64,000 bases of DNA from Dipylidium caninum (taxonomy: Eukaryota; Platyhelminthes; Cestoda; Cyclophyllidea; Dipylidiidae), in the NCBI GenBank assembly GCA_017562135.1, contig QEYB01000981.1:496001-560000 (forward strand). Direction: 5' to 3'. The translations under genes and the position numbers were made by a program. This document shows, one piece after another, positions 47,994-60,765 of this stretch. How positions within the stretch are numbered: the stretch's first letter is position 1; the number at the start of each line of letters is the position of its first letter. Below the pieces are notes generated by a model. It was not told the origin of the DNA. It worked only from the letters and a program-made list of their open reading frames with translations, and searched no databases.

Positions 47994-50311
47994 GTCGACA
48001 TGCTTTACTGTCAAAATATCACGTGAGAGTCGTCAATAACTCCGCGTTTAAGCGGCGAGTGGGCGACAGGAGCACCGGAGATTGGCGAGAAACCTACAGG
48101 ACGACTTCCTACCAGCGCAGTCAGGTAAGGCGGGGCGATCTCCGCCTTCGTTGAAGTCGTAGTTGGAATGGCCTCAACACTCCGATGACCCTTTTGCTCG
48201 GTCAGGCCGGCCAGTCATCCAGGCAAATCCTCTTTCCCCACGGCGCATTCTTTCATCTTCCTCACTTCGACAAAGTCATTGCAGGTGCCACCTAGGAAAT
48301 CGAGGTCCGTTTTCTCACTGGGTGTTATTTAATTGTCTTCGCCCTAAAAGAGCGAGCAATTAACGCTGAGTGTTCACCTCAACGTGAGCGAAGATGAGGG
48401 AACGGGAAGCCTCCCTAATTTTAATGCCACTTATCCCTCCATTAAACCAAATTGAGTTGCGGGCAGGCCTGCGTGCTAGGCCCGAAGGCTAAGGCCACCA
48501 TAAATTGTCCTTTTGAAAAATCAAACCCGACTTCGCGCGGACTGTCCCCGCTGGCGTGCAGTGGCAATGTGACGCCGCTGACCGGGTCACTCACTCCCGC
48601 CGTCGCCACGTGCGCTTGGACCGAGGTCATCTCCCCTTCAAGTAAACAACCGGCAGATTATATGGAAGGCCCCACTTTTTCAAATTAAACTCCACCCATG
48701 AAGGCTGCGCGTCCACGTAACTGCAACTTTGATGTTCCCCTCTGGCCAAGGAATTCTCCCGCCCTACTGCTGAGCGGAATGCCAGAGAAAGGAATCGTCG
48801 GCTGGATTTATTGGCGTGATTGTGGCCAGCACTTCCTTCCGGGCAATCACCCAAGAATGTGGGGTTAAGCACCGAGGCCGAATCACATCCGTTTATCGTG
48901 GAGGCCTGTTAGAATCCCTCGGGATAAGTGCGCGTCCCCGCAGGAGTGGAGGATTTGCGGCGCAATCGTTCCGCCCATGCGGAAGAACCGCTTTTATGCA
49001 GGAGGGCTTCGTACCCTCTCCCCCTCTGGCCTTCCGCTGGTCCACACGAGGGGTTTGAGTAGACATCGCCTCCCACCCCACCTTTCCCACCTCGCGGGCG
49101 ACACCGCACATCGATCCCGACGCAGTCTGCACGCCATTGTTACTGCCGCGACGCTCACCGCGCCCACCGGGAGGTTACCACTGGTAACCTCTCGGTCTAT
49201 TCTTCCCTCGGACGAACGTGCTGGGCATTACGATGGTTTTATACCAGTATAATGGCATGCGAGTGCAATTAGTGCGCCGGAGCCCTTTATTACGCAAGAC
49301 CGCGGGGAACTGTGGAGTTGGGGGATGAGGATTTCCGTTAAAAGCGATTAAATCCGAGCTGCCGAGGACAGTTTCTTAAAGCACATTATTTCTTTGGTGG
49401 TAATGATCTTCCTGTGTCGATTCCCAACCCACCGAGGGGCAAGACAGGCCCACACACTTTCATTCCGCGTCGTGTAGCGAGCTCCCGCACTCCAAGAGCC
49501 GTTGGCGCCTGATTTGCCCGCTGGCAAAGCCGCGTGTCTCGCTATAAGAGCCAACCCAGAGGGGACTTACTTTCAACAACGAAGCGTTTTTCAAACAGTC
49601 TCCTTGATGGGGAAAAAAAAATTTTCAGCCAACTGCGCGCTCAAACCAAAGCCTGGTTGGAGGAGGTTAATTCGAAGACAAAGCAGTAAGTTGAAGCACC
49701 AAAAAGTTGTTAATTATATGCATGCACCGCACGAGATTTGAGCGAGGGTGGAGGAGAGGAAAAACGCAATTGGAGGGGAGGCGAAAAATTGGTGTTAACG
49801 GTACAGCAGAAGTGCCTGCCTGGTCCATCTCGAGGACATGCGATGTTGTTTTGGGCGTCCACGAAGACGTAGCCACATCACTGTTTTTTCGTCACTGGGG
49901 CGTGATTGGTTAAGAGCCAAGACTCGGCCAATCTTCCCTCGTCCCTTTAACAGTCAAGACTGAGGCAATTCAGTGTGAGGGGCCCCCAGCGGTGGTCTCT
50001 CGTGTCCTATTCCTTTGGTCAGCTCCGCGACCTCACTGTGTGCCGTAAATCCTTATGAACTTGATGAGACTCAAACCAATCTGCCTCGCCTTGGAAAAGT
50101 GTGATTTACAACCTGCGAAACCCCACTACCCCCTCATAGAGTAGTTTTTACCAGTTGACTCCAATTGCTCTCGTTTAACATCAAAAGTGTGTCACAATCG
50201 CTGGCAGAATGCGAAGGAAGATGGTAAAACCAGCTTGTGCGATTGCGTCGCAGCGTGGGGTGCAAATGGTCCCGGCTCCGTATGCCTTTCACGGTGTAAG
50301 GTTCGACGTGG
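47994..50311. other. CpG-richer intergenic region
   Basis: 2.3 kb upstream of the minus-strand gene at 46-48 kb and downstream of the exon pair at 50.3-51.1 kb. No supported exon was found. It should contain the promoter of the former and the 3' UTR of the latter. Confidence 0.5.
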
Positions 50312-51108
50312 TCATTTAAGACTGGAAGGCAGTAGAAGCACTCTGCTTGATGAGGTTGAAGTTGGGTCAAACGGAGACATCGGCTTCGTCTCCACTCGCC
50401 CGGCTGCGTGTCCGAAGACGGGCGCTTTTGCACTTGGGAGGATTGACGAGTTGAAAAAACACGGAGTGGTGGAGCTCAGAGACAGCTGTTTTGCGGCCGT
50501 GTCAATGGCTGGGAGACGCTCCTGTTGAGCTTGGCCCACTGCCTCGGTGTGTGGAGGGTGTTGGTGGTGTGGTGGTGACGTCGTTGCAGACGGCCACGTT
50601 GGCAGGCCACTCTGCGCAGACGTGGCTGGAGCCTCTTGGCATGCGCACAGTGAATGGTGATGGTGATGCTGATGCTGATGTGTGTGTGCGTGTGTGGTAA
50701 CGGATGGGAAGAGGGTGCAGCCCGAAAGCGGTGGGGGCTCGAGTGAGCGACCAGCGCAGTCAGGATATCGGAAGGCGCTATTCGACCAGAAGCCGCGATA
50801 GTTGCCGAGCCTGACTGAAATTCGTGGGAGAAGCAGACAGTGGGCTGCAATCGCCCTGGTCTCAACTGCCACTTGGGGAGCCTGAGGGGAGCGTGAAAAG
50901 GGGAGGAAAAGGGTAGGCAGTGAGGGCTGAGGCGACGAAGGAGAGCTCAGTGAGCTATGTGAGCTGTTTTTGACGTCACTGGCAGGAGAAAGAAAGATAT
51001 CAACTCCCAAACCCTTTTCCTCACCTGCTAAGTTCTAGTCTTGGTGATGTTGGAACAGGAGAATTTCCTCCCCCTTGGAGTAGGTCACTTGGCGCATCGC
51101 GTGGGTGA
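50312..51108 (-). CDS. Two 3' exons of an unidentified Ser/Pro/His-rich protein
   Basis: Minus-strand exon 51108-51025 follows a good acceptor (ATCTTCTGTTTACCAG) and reads HPRDAPSDLLQGGGNSPVPT before ending at CAG/GTGAGG in phase 2. The next acceptor (CTTTCTCCTGCCAG) opens exon 50978-50312, which starts with exactly the one base needed. It runs for about 222 codons to a TGA at 50314-50312. The sequence is low complexity: Ser/Pro clusters (SSHSSLSSPSSPQPS), a His-rich patch (THAHTHQHQHHHHH) and a proline-rich C-terminal half. Histidine runs next to Ser/Pro-rich DNA are common in the tails of developmental transcription factors, which is only a hint. Upstream exons were not established; the open frame just above (51418-51131) has a GTGAGT donor at 51301 but does not join in phase. 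Confidence 0.5.
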
Positions 51109-54100
51109 CTGGTAAACAGAAGATTTGTTGTCATCGACACAAGGCTAGGAACTCGACATCCTCCGTTCTATGGGATGCACCTCTCGTTGTTTTGTGGCTA
51201 TTTTTCTCGTGGAAATGCACAAATGACTCCTCCTCCCCCTGCTCATCCTCGCTTGTCAATTCACCAAATATCTGGTCGCTTTGCTTATCTGTCGTGAAAA
51301 ACTCACCGCGCCCTCTCTGCTTTCCGCATTCCCAGGCGAGGTTATCTAGAACGGGCGTGGACGTCTCTGCCCCCATTTCCCCATCCCCACCCCAACCCCA
51401 GTTCTCAGGCACCAACAAAAACGCATTCCAAATTAGGCTTCACTGGGAAGGAAGTGGACTATGAGTCGGGGTGTGGGTCACGGCCCGTCTTCGTATGCGT
51501 TTCACGTGTCGTTTGCGGACTTGTTCTGGTCCACCCCTTCACTTAGTGTTTCCTCGGATAACAAGTACGTGTCTTAGCTGCCAATGCAGTGGGACGCCGA
51601 AACAAACCTCACTGAGTGACGTCAACATGCTAGGGCCAAGCCAGTACTCACGTTAAACATTAATTTTACGTTACAAATAGTCAATGTTACTTCAAGAAGG
51701 TGATGGTTGCTACGACATGCCTTTAACCCACGGTGCTACTTCGTTGAAGCGCCCACCGCCTTTAGCCGAGGAGGCGACTGAACTAGAAGAGTTGGTCCGC
51801 CCCTTGGAGAGCCTTTTCGTTGTTGAGCGGGCGGACTGCAAACTGCGGCTTCATCACGTAGTGGGCATTTTCAATGGATCCATTCATGGCTCATCGGGGT
51901 CGGGGGCTTGGTTCATGGTCCAAGCCCGGCCCGACCCGGTGGTGCGGGGGGTGGAACGACAGAAAGGACGAAAGCTCTTCTGGCAACCCGCTCATTGCAG
52001 TGATTACGCCTCCCCACTAAGCGGGGAGCAGTCGGGACAGTGGACTGTCCGGGCGGGGAGAGAGGGACGCTAACCAAACGCCTCGCCCACAGACCAGGTC
52101 ATTTGCCATGCTCCCACTTTTGGGTGTCAGTGATACTGAGCCGGAAAAAACAAAATTGCCGAGGCTTAGGGCAGTCGTGTCCTATGCGCAGAGGTTTACA
52201 CAATAAATGTATTAGTCAAGGCGACAAACACAAGCGCGAATAAGGCCAAAAAAAGGGACTGGGAGAACAAGTGACAGCTGAAAAACGTCTTCTGTCTGAT
52301 GAAAATCCCAAAACGAATGTGCCTGCCAAAAGCCCGGGAAGATTGATGGGACAAGTTAGTGAACCTCACGGTGGATGTTGCCTCGACCCGCCGCCGCTGC
52401 CGCCGCTGCTGCATCGGCTCCGCGCTGGTCGAGGCTCCTGGCAGTCCACCTCTTCTTGGACAGGATTAAACGCAAATGGACAGGACCTCAACCGCGCACT
52501 CCCCATCGCCTTTTGTCAAGCCAACCCCCTAATTAACTCAGAAGGGAGATATAATAACAGTAATTTGATACAGTGGGCAAAGGGATAGCGCCTGACTGGC
52601 AGTTCAGCGAAGGAGGTGAGTTTCACGCTTGTCTGGCGAGAGCGAGGGCGGCAACACCCAAGAGAAGCGCACGTCCCACAAACGGACTGAGTGGCCGAAG
52701 GAGGAAAAGCAGTCTCACCGACGGTCTTTGAAAATTCATCACAGAGACGGGAGAGGCTATCGGAAAAGTGTAGAAAACACCAAGTCCCCCATTCATAATG
52801 CATTTAAACAGAGGGTTAAGGCACTTTGATGGGCAGAATGCGGTGCATGGCAGGAGCGTATGCGCATTGCGGGCTCAACGGGAGGCACGTGGGCCCACAG
52901 GCCTCAAAGAGGCCTCTTCCGCATGTGGGCAAAGCCGCGCGTCCTCGAAACAAACCAGTGGCCACTCTGCTGGGCCGTGCAAAGCATAGACGCCCGAAGA
53001 GGCCTCGTGTCTCGCCTGAGTAGACAATGCCAACCCTCGGGGACTCGGCCCAAGTAACCGCAGCAGGAGAGCAACTTGAGTGGTTTGAGTTCAGTCTACC
53101 TCTCCACTCCCTGATTAACCACATTATTGGACAGCATTGCGGCTCGAAAGGGGAAACTGTTTGGTTTGTGTGAATATCAGAAGAAGTGGCAGTTTTCGGA
53201 CAGTTGTCTTTCGGCCAACAGAGGCGGCGATGAAAGCGCTGCCGCTGCTTTAATGGTGAGGTGGTCACTCGCATAGACTCTAAAGTGGTAGCCTCAACGC
53301 GCAGCCAAAACCATCAAAAGCGTGTTTATTCGTCTCGTACTCGTAAATTTTACTCATTCCCCTAAAACATACCACCTAATGCGTTGAGATGAGCTATAAA
53401 GACGGATGAGATTTCACCGGTGGCTCGGGGGGAGCGCCTCCCACCAATGCAGGCCTTTTCACCCACTCAGGGAAATCTTGTCGGGAAGACTCCTTCTGGC
53501 AGGCATAAAAGGGCCTTATTATGGCGGGAGAGAAGGGTCGGAATCTGCCAGGCTGCTCAGATGGTCCCGGCGCCGGAACGGAGGGCGAGGCGTGGCGCGG
53601 AGTGAGGGCCGCGCATCTCGTGCTGCTTACAAGGTGGCGTTGCGGTACACACTTTGTGCGAGGCTTCACTGGCTGACTCGAAACAGCCTCTACTCTAAAC
53701 ACCGCGTAAGTGCGACCACCCGAACATTTTAGGCGGAGGAGGTAAAAAGAATGCGCGTTAAGGAGGGCTTTAGGCGTGGTTAGCGGAGGAAATTTTTTCG
53801 GTTGGATGCCACGGAGGCCGCTCAACGCGAAAAACTGCGGCTGCCTAAGGCGAACGACAGTTGCAACAGCTCTTCGTGAGCCGAGGAGGTGAAACCTGCG
53901 AGTATTTTCGCCAGAAGAAGGCTTTACACCCGCGTAGAAGTGTAGATTGCACTGCAGTTAAAAGTCAAACAGGAGAATGTGCACGCGGAGAGGTGGAGAG
54001 CAATAATGCCTTATAATAACCTGGTAATTAATATTCTAAACCTATTCGGCTTCCGGTGTTATGAGATATCCAACCAGAATGGCGTTACGTGTGGAAGGCG

Positions 54101-54124
54101 GAGGGGAGAGGGCGAGAGAGCGCG

Positions 54125-54146
54125 TGAGAGAGAGAGAGAGAGAGGG
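54125..54146. repeat. GA microsatellite
   Basis: Perfect (GA)n of about 20 bases in the gene-poor block. Confidence 0.85.
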
Positions 54147-57100
54147 AGCCAGTGACCTTCTTGGACGGACTAGTTGGACAACGAACCCGCCGTCGCGATG
54201 CCTATAGTCCCCTTCATTCGGGATTTTCAATTTCGTTTCTGAGACGCCCTCGCATTGGCCAGTGGGTGGCCGAGACCACCCAGCAGTCACCTCGCCAAAA
54301 ATAAAGGCCATAAAAACAGTTGTTTAATGGAAATAAAACACCCCTCCTCACTACATTCATCTCCATCACGCTCTGACGAAGACGAAGAATGTTGTCGTGT
54401 TTGCGGGCCCCACTCCCCTCTTCTTCATTGTGTATTCGGGCGTAATTAAAAGCGAAGGTTGAACAGTCTTGTCTGAGGGTGGCGGATCAGCCAGTGCCTC
54501 TGCAGCCCTTGCCTCCAGAGACGCTTCTTCCCTCTTAACAGCTCATGTCGGCGATGCTGAAAGTGCGCCGAGCAGATGTGAGGAAAGTTTTCACTTCACA
54601 CACAATTTTTTTATGCTGCAACAGCCTCCTTTGAACGTCTACTTCATAGAACGCCGTCTCAACTAATCCCAGCGTCGTTTTCCTCGGTTTTCCGTTAGGT
54701 TGGCTATCAGCGGATCTCAGGGCGAAGGCAACTCGACCGTTCAGATCGTCACGACCGCAGACGCCTCCGCGGTCCCCTCGAGGGAGGCAGCGACTTACCG
54801 CTCGGACTTCTGAGCAGGTTAGAAAGACTCGCGTCCACAAAGGCCCAGCCGCGGCGCCGGACGTCGGACTTAGACAGGGTGCCACGTCGAAGAAAGCGGG
54901 CATTCCACCCCACCGGTGCCATCGGCCTCATTAAACATTTAAGACTAACTATTTTCATTCTTCCACCCACTTTTTTTGCTTGCTTTAGGCCCATAAACAA
55001 ACATTTAAGATGGTACAATAAATTACAAAATTTTTCACTGGTCCTCTCGTAAGAAACAAAATGCGCATAAAATTGGGCTAAAGATGAGGTACTTCTAAAA
55101 AAAGCTATGAAATTAACAAAAGAAAGTGGTGGCAATGTGCATTCTCTCCCCGTCAAGACGCTGTCGTGTACAGGTCTGGGAAGCAGCTTATCACTTTCCC
55201 CCGTCCCCATTCCCCGTCACCTCCCCCCACTCCTCGTCCCGCCTCTCAAGCTTAGTCGACGCTGCTAGAGAAACGCCTGTCACTCCATGTTGCCCGTTTA
55301 TTTGCCAATGGCCAGTTGTTATGCCTGAAGGTGGCAAGTTGATATCGCGTCTGGCGTTGGGCTGAACCGAGGCTCATTGGCCTACTTTTAACCCTGCGCA
55401 TGACATTCCTCCTCGCCCATGACCTTCCCGAGGCGGAGGCGGAGGCGGAGGCGGGTGGGTCTGCGGACAAAGGTGCTGAGTCAGTGGCATTGCATGAACG
55501 CGTCGTCATAGCAACTTCTCTTCTGCACTGAAGGGCGAAACGCTTGACTGCGCGTTTTCCCAAATTGGTACTAACAGGAAAAACCTTCCGCCCAGAATGC
55601 ACAATGCCTGTGGTTCGCGACTTCTACCTCCCCGAGGGCAGTTGGAGTGAGGCGCACACGACAATTTGCGCCCGCTGAATGGACTTTCTTGACTCGGTGA
55701 TCTGGCAGTTTGTCGTATTTATGGGTCCGGAAGAGTGAAAAGCGGCGAGGTGGGGAGTCCTCTGCACAAGTTGGTGAAGGAGACCGGGCCTTTGACAGAT
55801 TGTTGCGCGTTCAACTGCCGAGAGGACCGGGGTGCCATACTGTTGCATTTTAATCTCCGAGTGATTCACCTTAAAGCCTCCTCGCAGGCCTTCTGGCCTT
55901 TTGCCGCGAGCGGGTGAACATGCGGCCCACTTAACCGTCGTCTGCCTGGGCCAAAATCTCCACGCATCAATGCTTTCTAACTCTTCACCCTCTCTCTCTC
56001 TCACTCTCTCGCTCTCTCGCCTGTAGCCGATGGGCGGCAAACGTCACGCCCGGCCATCCACCCACCGCCCGTGTGAGGCGATCTCCACGGCCGGGAGAGA
56101 AGTGTGGCCGAGCAGACTTATCCCTCTGAACGGTTCAGACCAGGGAAGAGGAAACGCACTGAATTTGCTGTCTGAAATACATCAAAGGTTTCGCACTTGG
56201 TGGGACACGGAGGCGCCATGAAGGTGGCTTTGATGAAGTTATGGGCATATACTGTCAGACCAATTAATTAGGAGGAAGGAAAAGGCGGGACGGAGCTGAG
56301 CGGAGGCAGCGGTTCCGCAAATGAATGAGCAACGACTTCCTTCAGACAACGCCTCTGGATATTTTCACACCTTGTTAATTAAAATGTTCACTCGTCATCG
56401 ACTGTGGACCTTTGTAGAAATTCCTACTTTACGAGACCTTTTCGGGGGTAGAAGTCCTTCCGAGACACGACTGTCTGGAGGCGTCGTACTACGTGTGGAG
56501 CCTTTCCCATTGCATAAAAAAACCCCTCGGACACCACGCACTGCAAGGAGGAGGATAAAACACATCACCACGACGGTTGTGCAGAGAACAGTTCGGCAAA
56601 TAACGCTTCTAGGTGAGGCGGTGAAGAGGAGAATATCACTGCCTTTAAGTGGACGTCTTGCAGCCCTTCCTCCCCTTATTGTTGTCGTCGCAGTTAGAGC
56701 ATTGGAGGCGGACACGACTTTGTCTCAGGCGGTGCGACGCAGATGTAAGGGGAATGCACAGACAGACGACGTTGCATCGGAAGTGAGATCGCCTCTCGTC
56801 AAAAGTCAGCCACGGTCTACCACCCACACAATCTCGTCCTCCGTCAGCCCCCGGCCCGTTTTATTGCGCGGTATTCCTGTGCTTTCCGTGGTAACTGCCA
56901 CCGTCTACACGAAGACCACGAATTACGTTTTCTACGGCACCTCTGGGAACGTCGCAGGAAGCTTCCGTTGCCTGAACGCTTTGAATCCACGTGTCCTTCG
57001 TCATCCGCCCCACCCGGCCCACCATTATTTAAAATTGCACATATTCCAAAAATAGTGGCTTGGCCCATTAGCTCTGGAAAGCCCTCGCCAATCCGGCTGT

Positions 57101-58508
57101 GATGGATGACGGGTAGGGCGATTATTCTCCTCCCTCATTCTGTGTCCTTTTCGGCAACCGGCAAATTGGACGGTTGCCGGCATTTGTCTTAGGGACTGTA
57201 GTCATCCACTGGCAGTCAACTTTGCCCTCCATGGCTCACACGGCGCGGACAGTGGGACGGGGTCTGGAGAAAGGCTCTCTCGGGGGGAGGATGGTCCGAC
57301 GGCCCGGGAAGAGATGCCCATTAATATTTCACTCGGTCTACACGCGTCTGTCCCCGTGCCTTCCAACCACAGGTACAAGGGGAGGCCCAACTCCCGCGCC
57401 ACAAACACCACGACCGGTTCGCGCGAATTCGAGCGCGGTGGCCTCTTCTGCCCATCCTTCTTCTGCCCCTCCCTCTTCCCCTCCCCCGCCCCCCCACCAA
57501 CAAGTTTACTTGCACAGGATGGGCTAACCGGAACAGCTCCGCCAGGATATGTCCCTCAACCGGCTTGGGATGTGCTCAAGAAATGCCTCAAGTCAGTAAA
57601 GTTGTGTTCCGTTGTCCGCAGCCACTCACTCCTCTGTGGACATTCTCACGTCACCGGGGGTGGATCTCACCCAGCCGGAAAAAGTTGAGCATCCCGGATT
57701 GTTCTCTTCTTCGCAGGGCCAACTCCCATGGCCGTGGCCGACGCTGCGGAGTACATGCGTCTGCGATACCTTCGTGCTGGTTCAGAGGTTAAACCGGCGA
57801 AAAACATTGTGTTCTTTCCCATTTTGTGCACCGTTTGAGGTGAATGTGAATGAAGGGGTAGAAAAAAGAAATGTGGGACGATGGTGGCAGTGTGGTTGCA
57901 TGATTTATGGGGACACAAATTGACTCCCTTCGAAATGTTGCATTCCCACGGTTTATTGAGTCCGCCATTTGGTTGGGAAACGACTCAGATTTAAATAAAT
58001 TTTTGGGCAGGAACATTCTCCGCCAGACCGACGTCTCGACTGGGAGCACCTTCCGCTGCCTCACGCGACTCGGTTCACTCGGCCACGGCCGGTTGCGCCA
58101 TATTGTTTCCGTAATTGCAACCATCTGCCGGGAAAATTTTTATGTCGCACAATTTCTCTACTCGCAATGACTTGTGTGCCGAGGGAAAATAATAATCAGC
58201 AGAGCCCTCACGAAGTCGAGAGGACGTTTCCCCTACTCGACGGAAGTCTTCCTTCCCACGTGGTATTTTGTTTGTGTCGCTAACTGCCAGAAGTTATCCG
58301 TGTGTGTGCAGAGCAACACGTGCGCCGTTCGTCCGTAAATCACCGCGATTCTGGTGCCGTCGCCGAAGGGGCGCATCGTTTAGCCGAAAGTGTCTGCGCC
58401 CGTGGACGGCGCGAGACCACGAGTCGGTCTGCGCGCATCCCGCCCGGGCAGCCGAGAGCCGCGGCCCGTGGCCATCGCGCCACTTGCCAGCGTGTCCAGC
58501 CCACACTC

Positions 58509-58550
58509 GCTCCCTCCCCCCCTCCCCTCCCCCCCCCTCCCCTCCCCTTT
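58509..58550. repeat. Polypyrimidine C/T tract
   Basis: About 40 bases of uninterrupted C and T, at the edge of a CpG-dense stretch (58280-58500). A mirror-like pyrimidine tract of this kind can form triplex DNA; that is inference. Confidence 0.75.
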
Positions 58551-59640
58551 GATGGGCTCACTGCGGACAAAAATAGACGCCAGCGCAGCATTTCACCCGC
58601 CCATAATGCGAGATGCCTGTAAATGGGGCAGTAGCCACGTCGTTATGAGTTTTACAAACGTACATCTCACCCGCGCGCCGCCCTGCAACAGGGAGGAGCA
58701 TAAAGGCGAGGGAGTCGGTGGGCCGATTTGCAAAATTCCCATCCACTAAAAACCTCCAGCCTCCCACTGGCTTTGTGTAGCGACGACTAGACGGATGTTT
58801 TTTGCTAGCACCACTGGGAATGCTAAAGCCATGACCGCGCCTCCTGCCATCTCTGCTGGGGATAGACGGAGCTGAGGGAAACGATGGCCGAATGGGCAAT
58901 TGTCTGCCCTTCAAGAGCCATGCCTCACCTCTTCTTATCAGCTCGTGGCAACTCGCATGTCAGGTGTCCTGTCCAACTCGCCCAACTGGGCGTTTACTTG
59001 GGAGGAGAGCAATAAATGGCCGAAACACAGTCCATACCTGGTCAGGGATGAGGTAGCTTCCAGTCAATTCCCCTCCGATGTCCTGGCTTGTAGAGACCAC
59101 CTCGTGTGCGCCAAAGTCCCCTAAAAGGTAGCATCAACTCCTTCCCATCTGTGCTCACACATTTGGCCAATCGGCTAAAAAACTGAGATGTGATTTAAAT
59201 GGCTTAAATAAATGCAAGAGAAAGACAGGCGGCATCGGGTAGGTCCGCCTAAGTGGGTGAGCTCGCTACTTCCCTTGAGGGTGGGCGGTGATCTGCCGAA
59301 AGTGTAACCGCCTCGCGCCAAAGTGGGAGTAGGCGCGGCGACTTTTCGCAAGCCAGAGGCGGGCCTGCCTGAATGTATTCGGTTTTGTGCGAAAGTTTCC
59401 CCAAGCATACATGCAAAATTACAAAGTGTCACATAATTTGGCTGATTTGCAGAGAATTTTGGCGATCGCTGAGCAGAGGGAGGTGGCCTGCCGACGGGAC
59501 GCGCTGAAGAAGGCGTCAAACGACGTTTGAGGGCTTCTAACTATTCCTTGGCTATAAACAAGCTCTTCACTTTTAGTCCCATCTCGCTGCGTTGCCAGAG
59601 TTGTTTGAGAGGCGCGCTTTCGCTGGCTCGGCGCTTATCC

Positions 59641-59657
59641 TGCTGCTGCTGCTGCTG
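59641..59657. repeat. CTG trinucleotide repeat
   Basis: Five to six CTG units. On the minus strand this reads as a glutamine or serine run, with no supported gene around it. Confidence 0.85.
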
Positions 59658-59933
59658 GTAGACGCGACAGGGGGCCTGATTTTGCGACAGCCCAAGTGAA
59701 CGGTCGAGTTCTCGCCCGAATTGCCCACTGGGGATGGTGTGAAGACGATTTCTGGGAGTCTCGTTGCCCCCTTCAAACAGACGCCACATTATATTGGCCT
59801 GTCTCAGCTTACCCCTAGAGCGGGAAATGTTTGTCGTCGCCTCCTCCCAGCCTTCCACCCTGTATCTCGTACAAGTTGCCAGTTTTCTAACACAATTACT
59901 CTTTGGAGGGGCATGTAATCGCAACTTTATTCG

Positions 59934-59953
59934 GCCAAGCCAAGCCAAGCCAA
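59934..59953. repeat. CCAAG pentanucleotide repeat
   Basis: Four tandem copies of a 5-base GCCAA unit. Confidence 0.75.
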
Positions 59954-60765
59954 ATCTCGTCTGTTGCCCAACCCGCCTTTAAACCTCGCGCCCAACTGTC
60001 GAAGTGACAGGCGGCGAAGAACGAGGCTAGTGCATTAGGCCCCCTTTAAGTAATGCTGTCAAATCAGACATTTATTAGCTGACAGGGTGACAGGCGAGAC
60101 CGCAGCGTGGAAGTACCGCCGGCGTCGTCCACCCACCCTCTCGGGCGATGCAACGAGACCACATCAAATTACCACCAACAAAAATAATTCCAAGGGTATG
60201 ACTCGCCCTTCACACAGAAAGCTGAGTGTGGGAGAGGGAGGAGAGAAGGTAGGCGGGAAAGAGAGCACTGTGGTGCTTCTTAGTACACCTTTTATTTGAT
60301 CCAAGCACACAAAATACACAATAACAAAAGCACGAATGGTGTCTTCCAGAGGACTCGCAAGGACGGGCTCATATGAATTTTCCACTATTCCGCATATAAG
60401 GCCGCGCAATCAACATTATCTCGGAAATGTGCGGCGTCAGAGCTCTCCACGAAGGCGGGGTTTTATTCAAATGGAATGGAAGAATCTGGGGACGTAGTAA
60501 CGGATCACTGTCGCGCTGGAAGGGGGCGGAGGGGGAAGAGTCAGCAGGCAGGTGGGCGGACGGGCGGAAGAACGGAGGGAGGGGGGGCTAGAGAATCTTT
60601 TTCAAAAATACGCACGTACCATACATACACATATATATGTGGGTTGGAGGGGTTGGGTCCATCAGAACATACTATAAGGCCAAAGGGAAAGGAATAATTC
60701 ACTCTAGATCTTCTCTTTGTCTGCTGCCAATAAGCCGTAAGCGTCATCTGTGGATCGTCGGAATA

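Larger units (their letters stand above)
51109..60765. other. Long GC/CpG-richer region, mostly non-coding
   Basis: 9.7 kb with many short open frames on both strands, as expected where GC content is high and stops are rare. None shows a known domain. The better candidates are a pair of plus-strand exons near 57520-57790 and a 244-codon plus-strand frame at 56321-57055, both discussed as findings. Part of it is likely the intron and regulatory DNA of the minus-strand gene ending at 50.3 kb. Simple repeats (GA, CTG, CCAAG, C/T-rich) are scattered through it. Confidence 0.5.

Noticed and set aside
51684..52073. 129-codon plus-strand frame
   Set aside because: No domain likeness, no flanking splice sites that fit, and it lies in GC-rich DNA where stops are rare.
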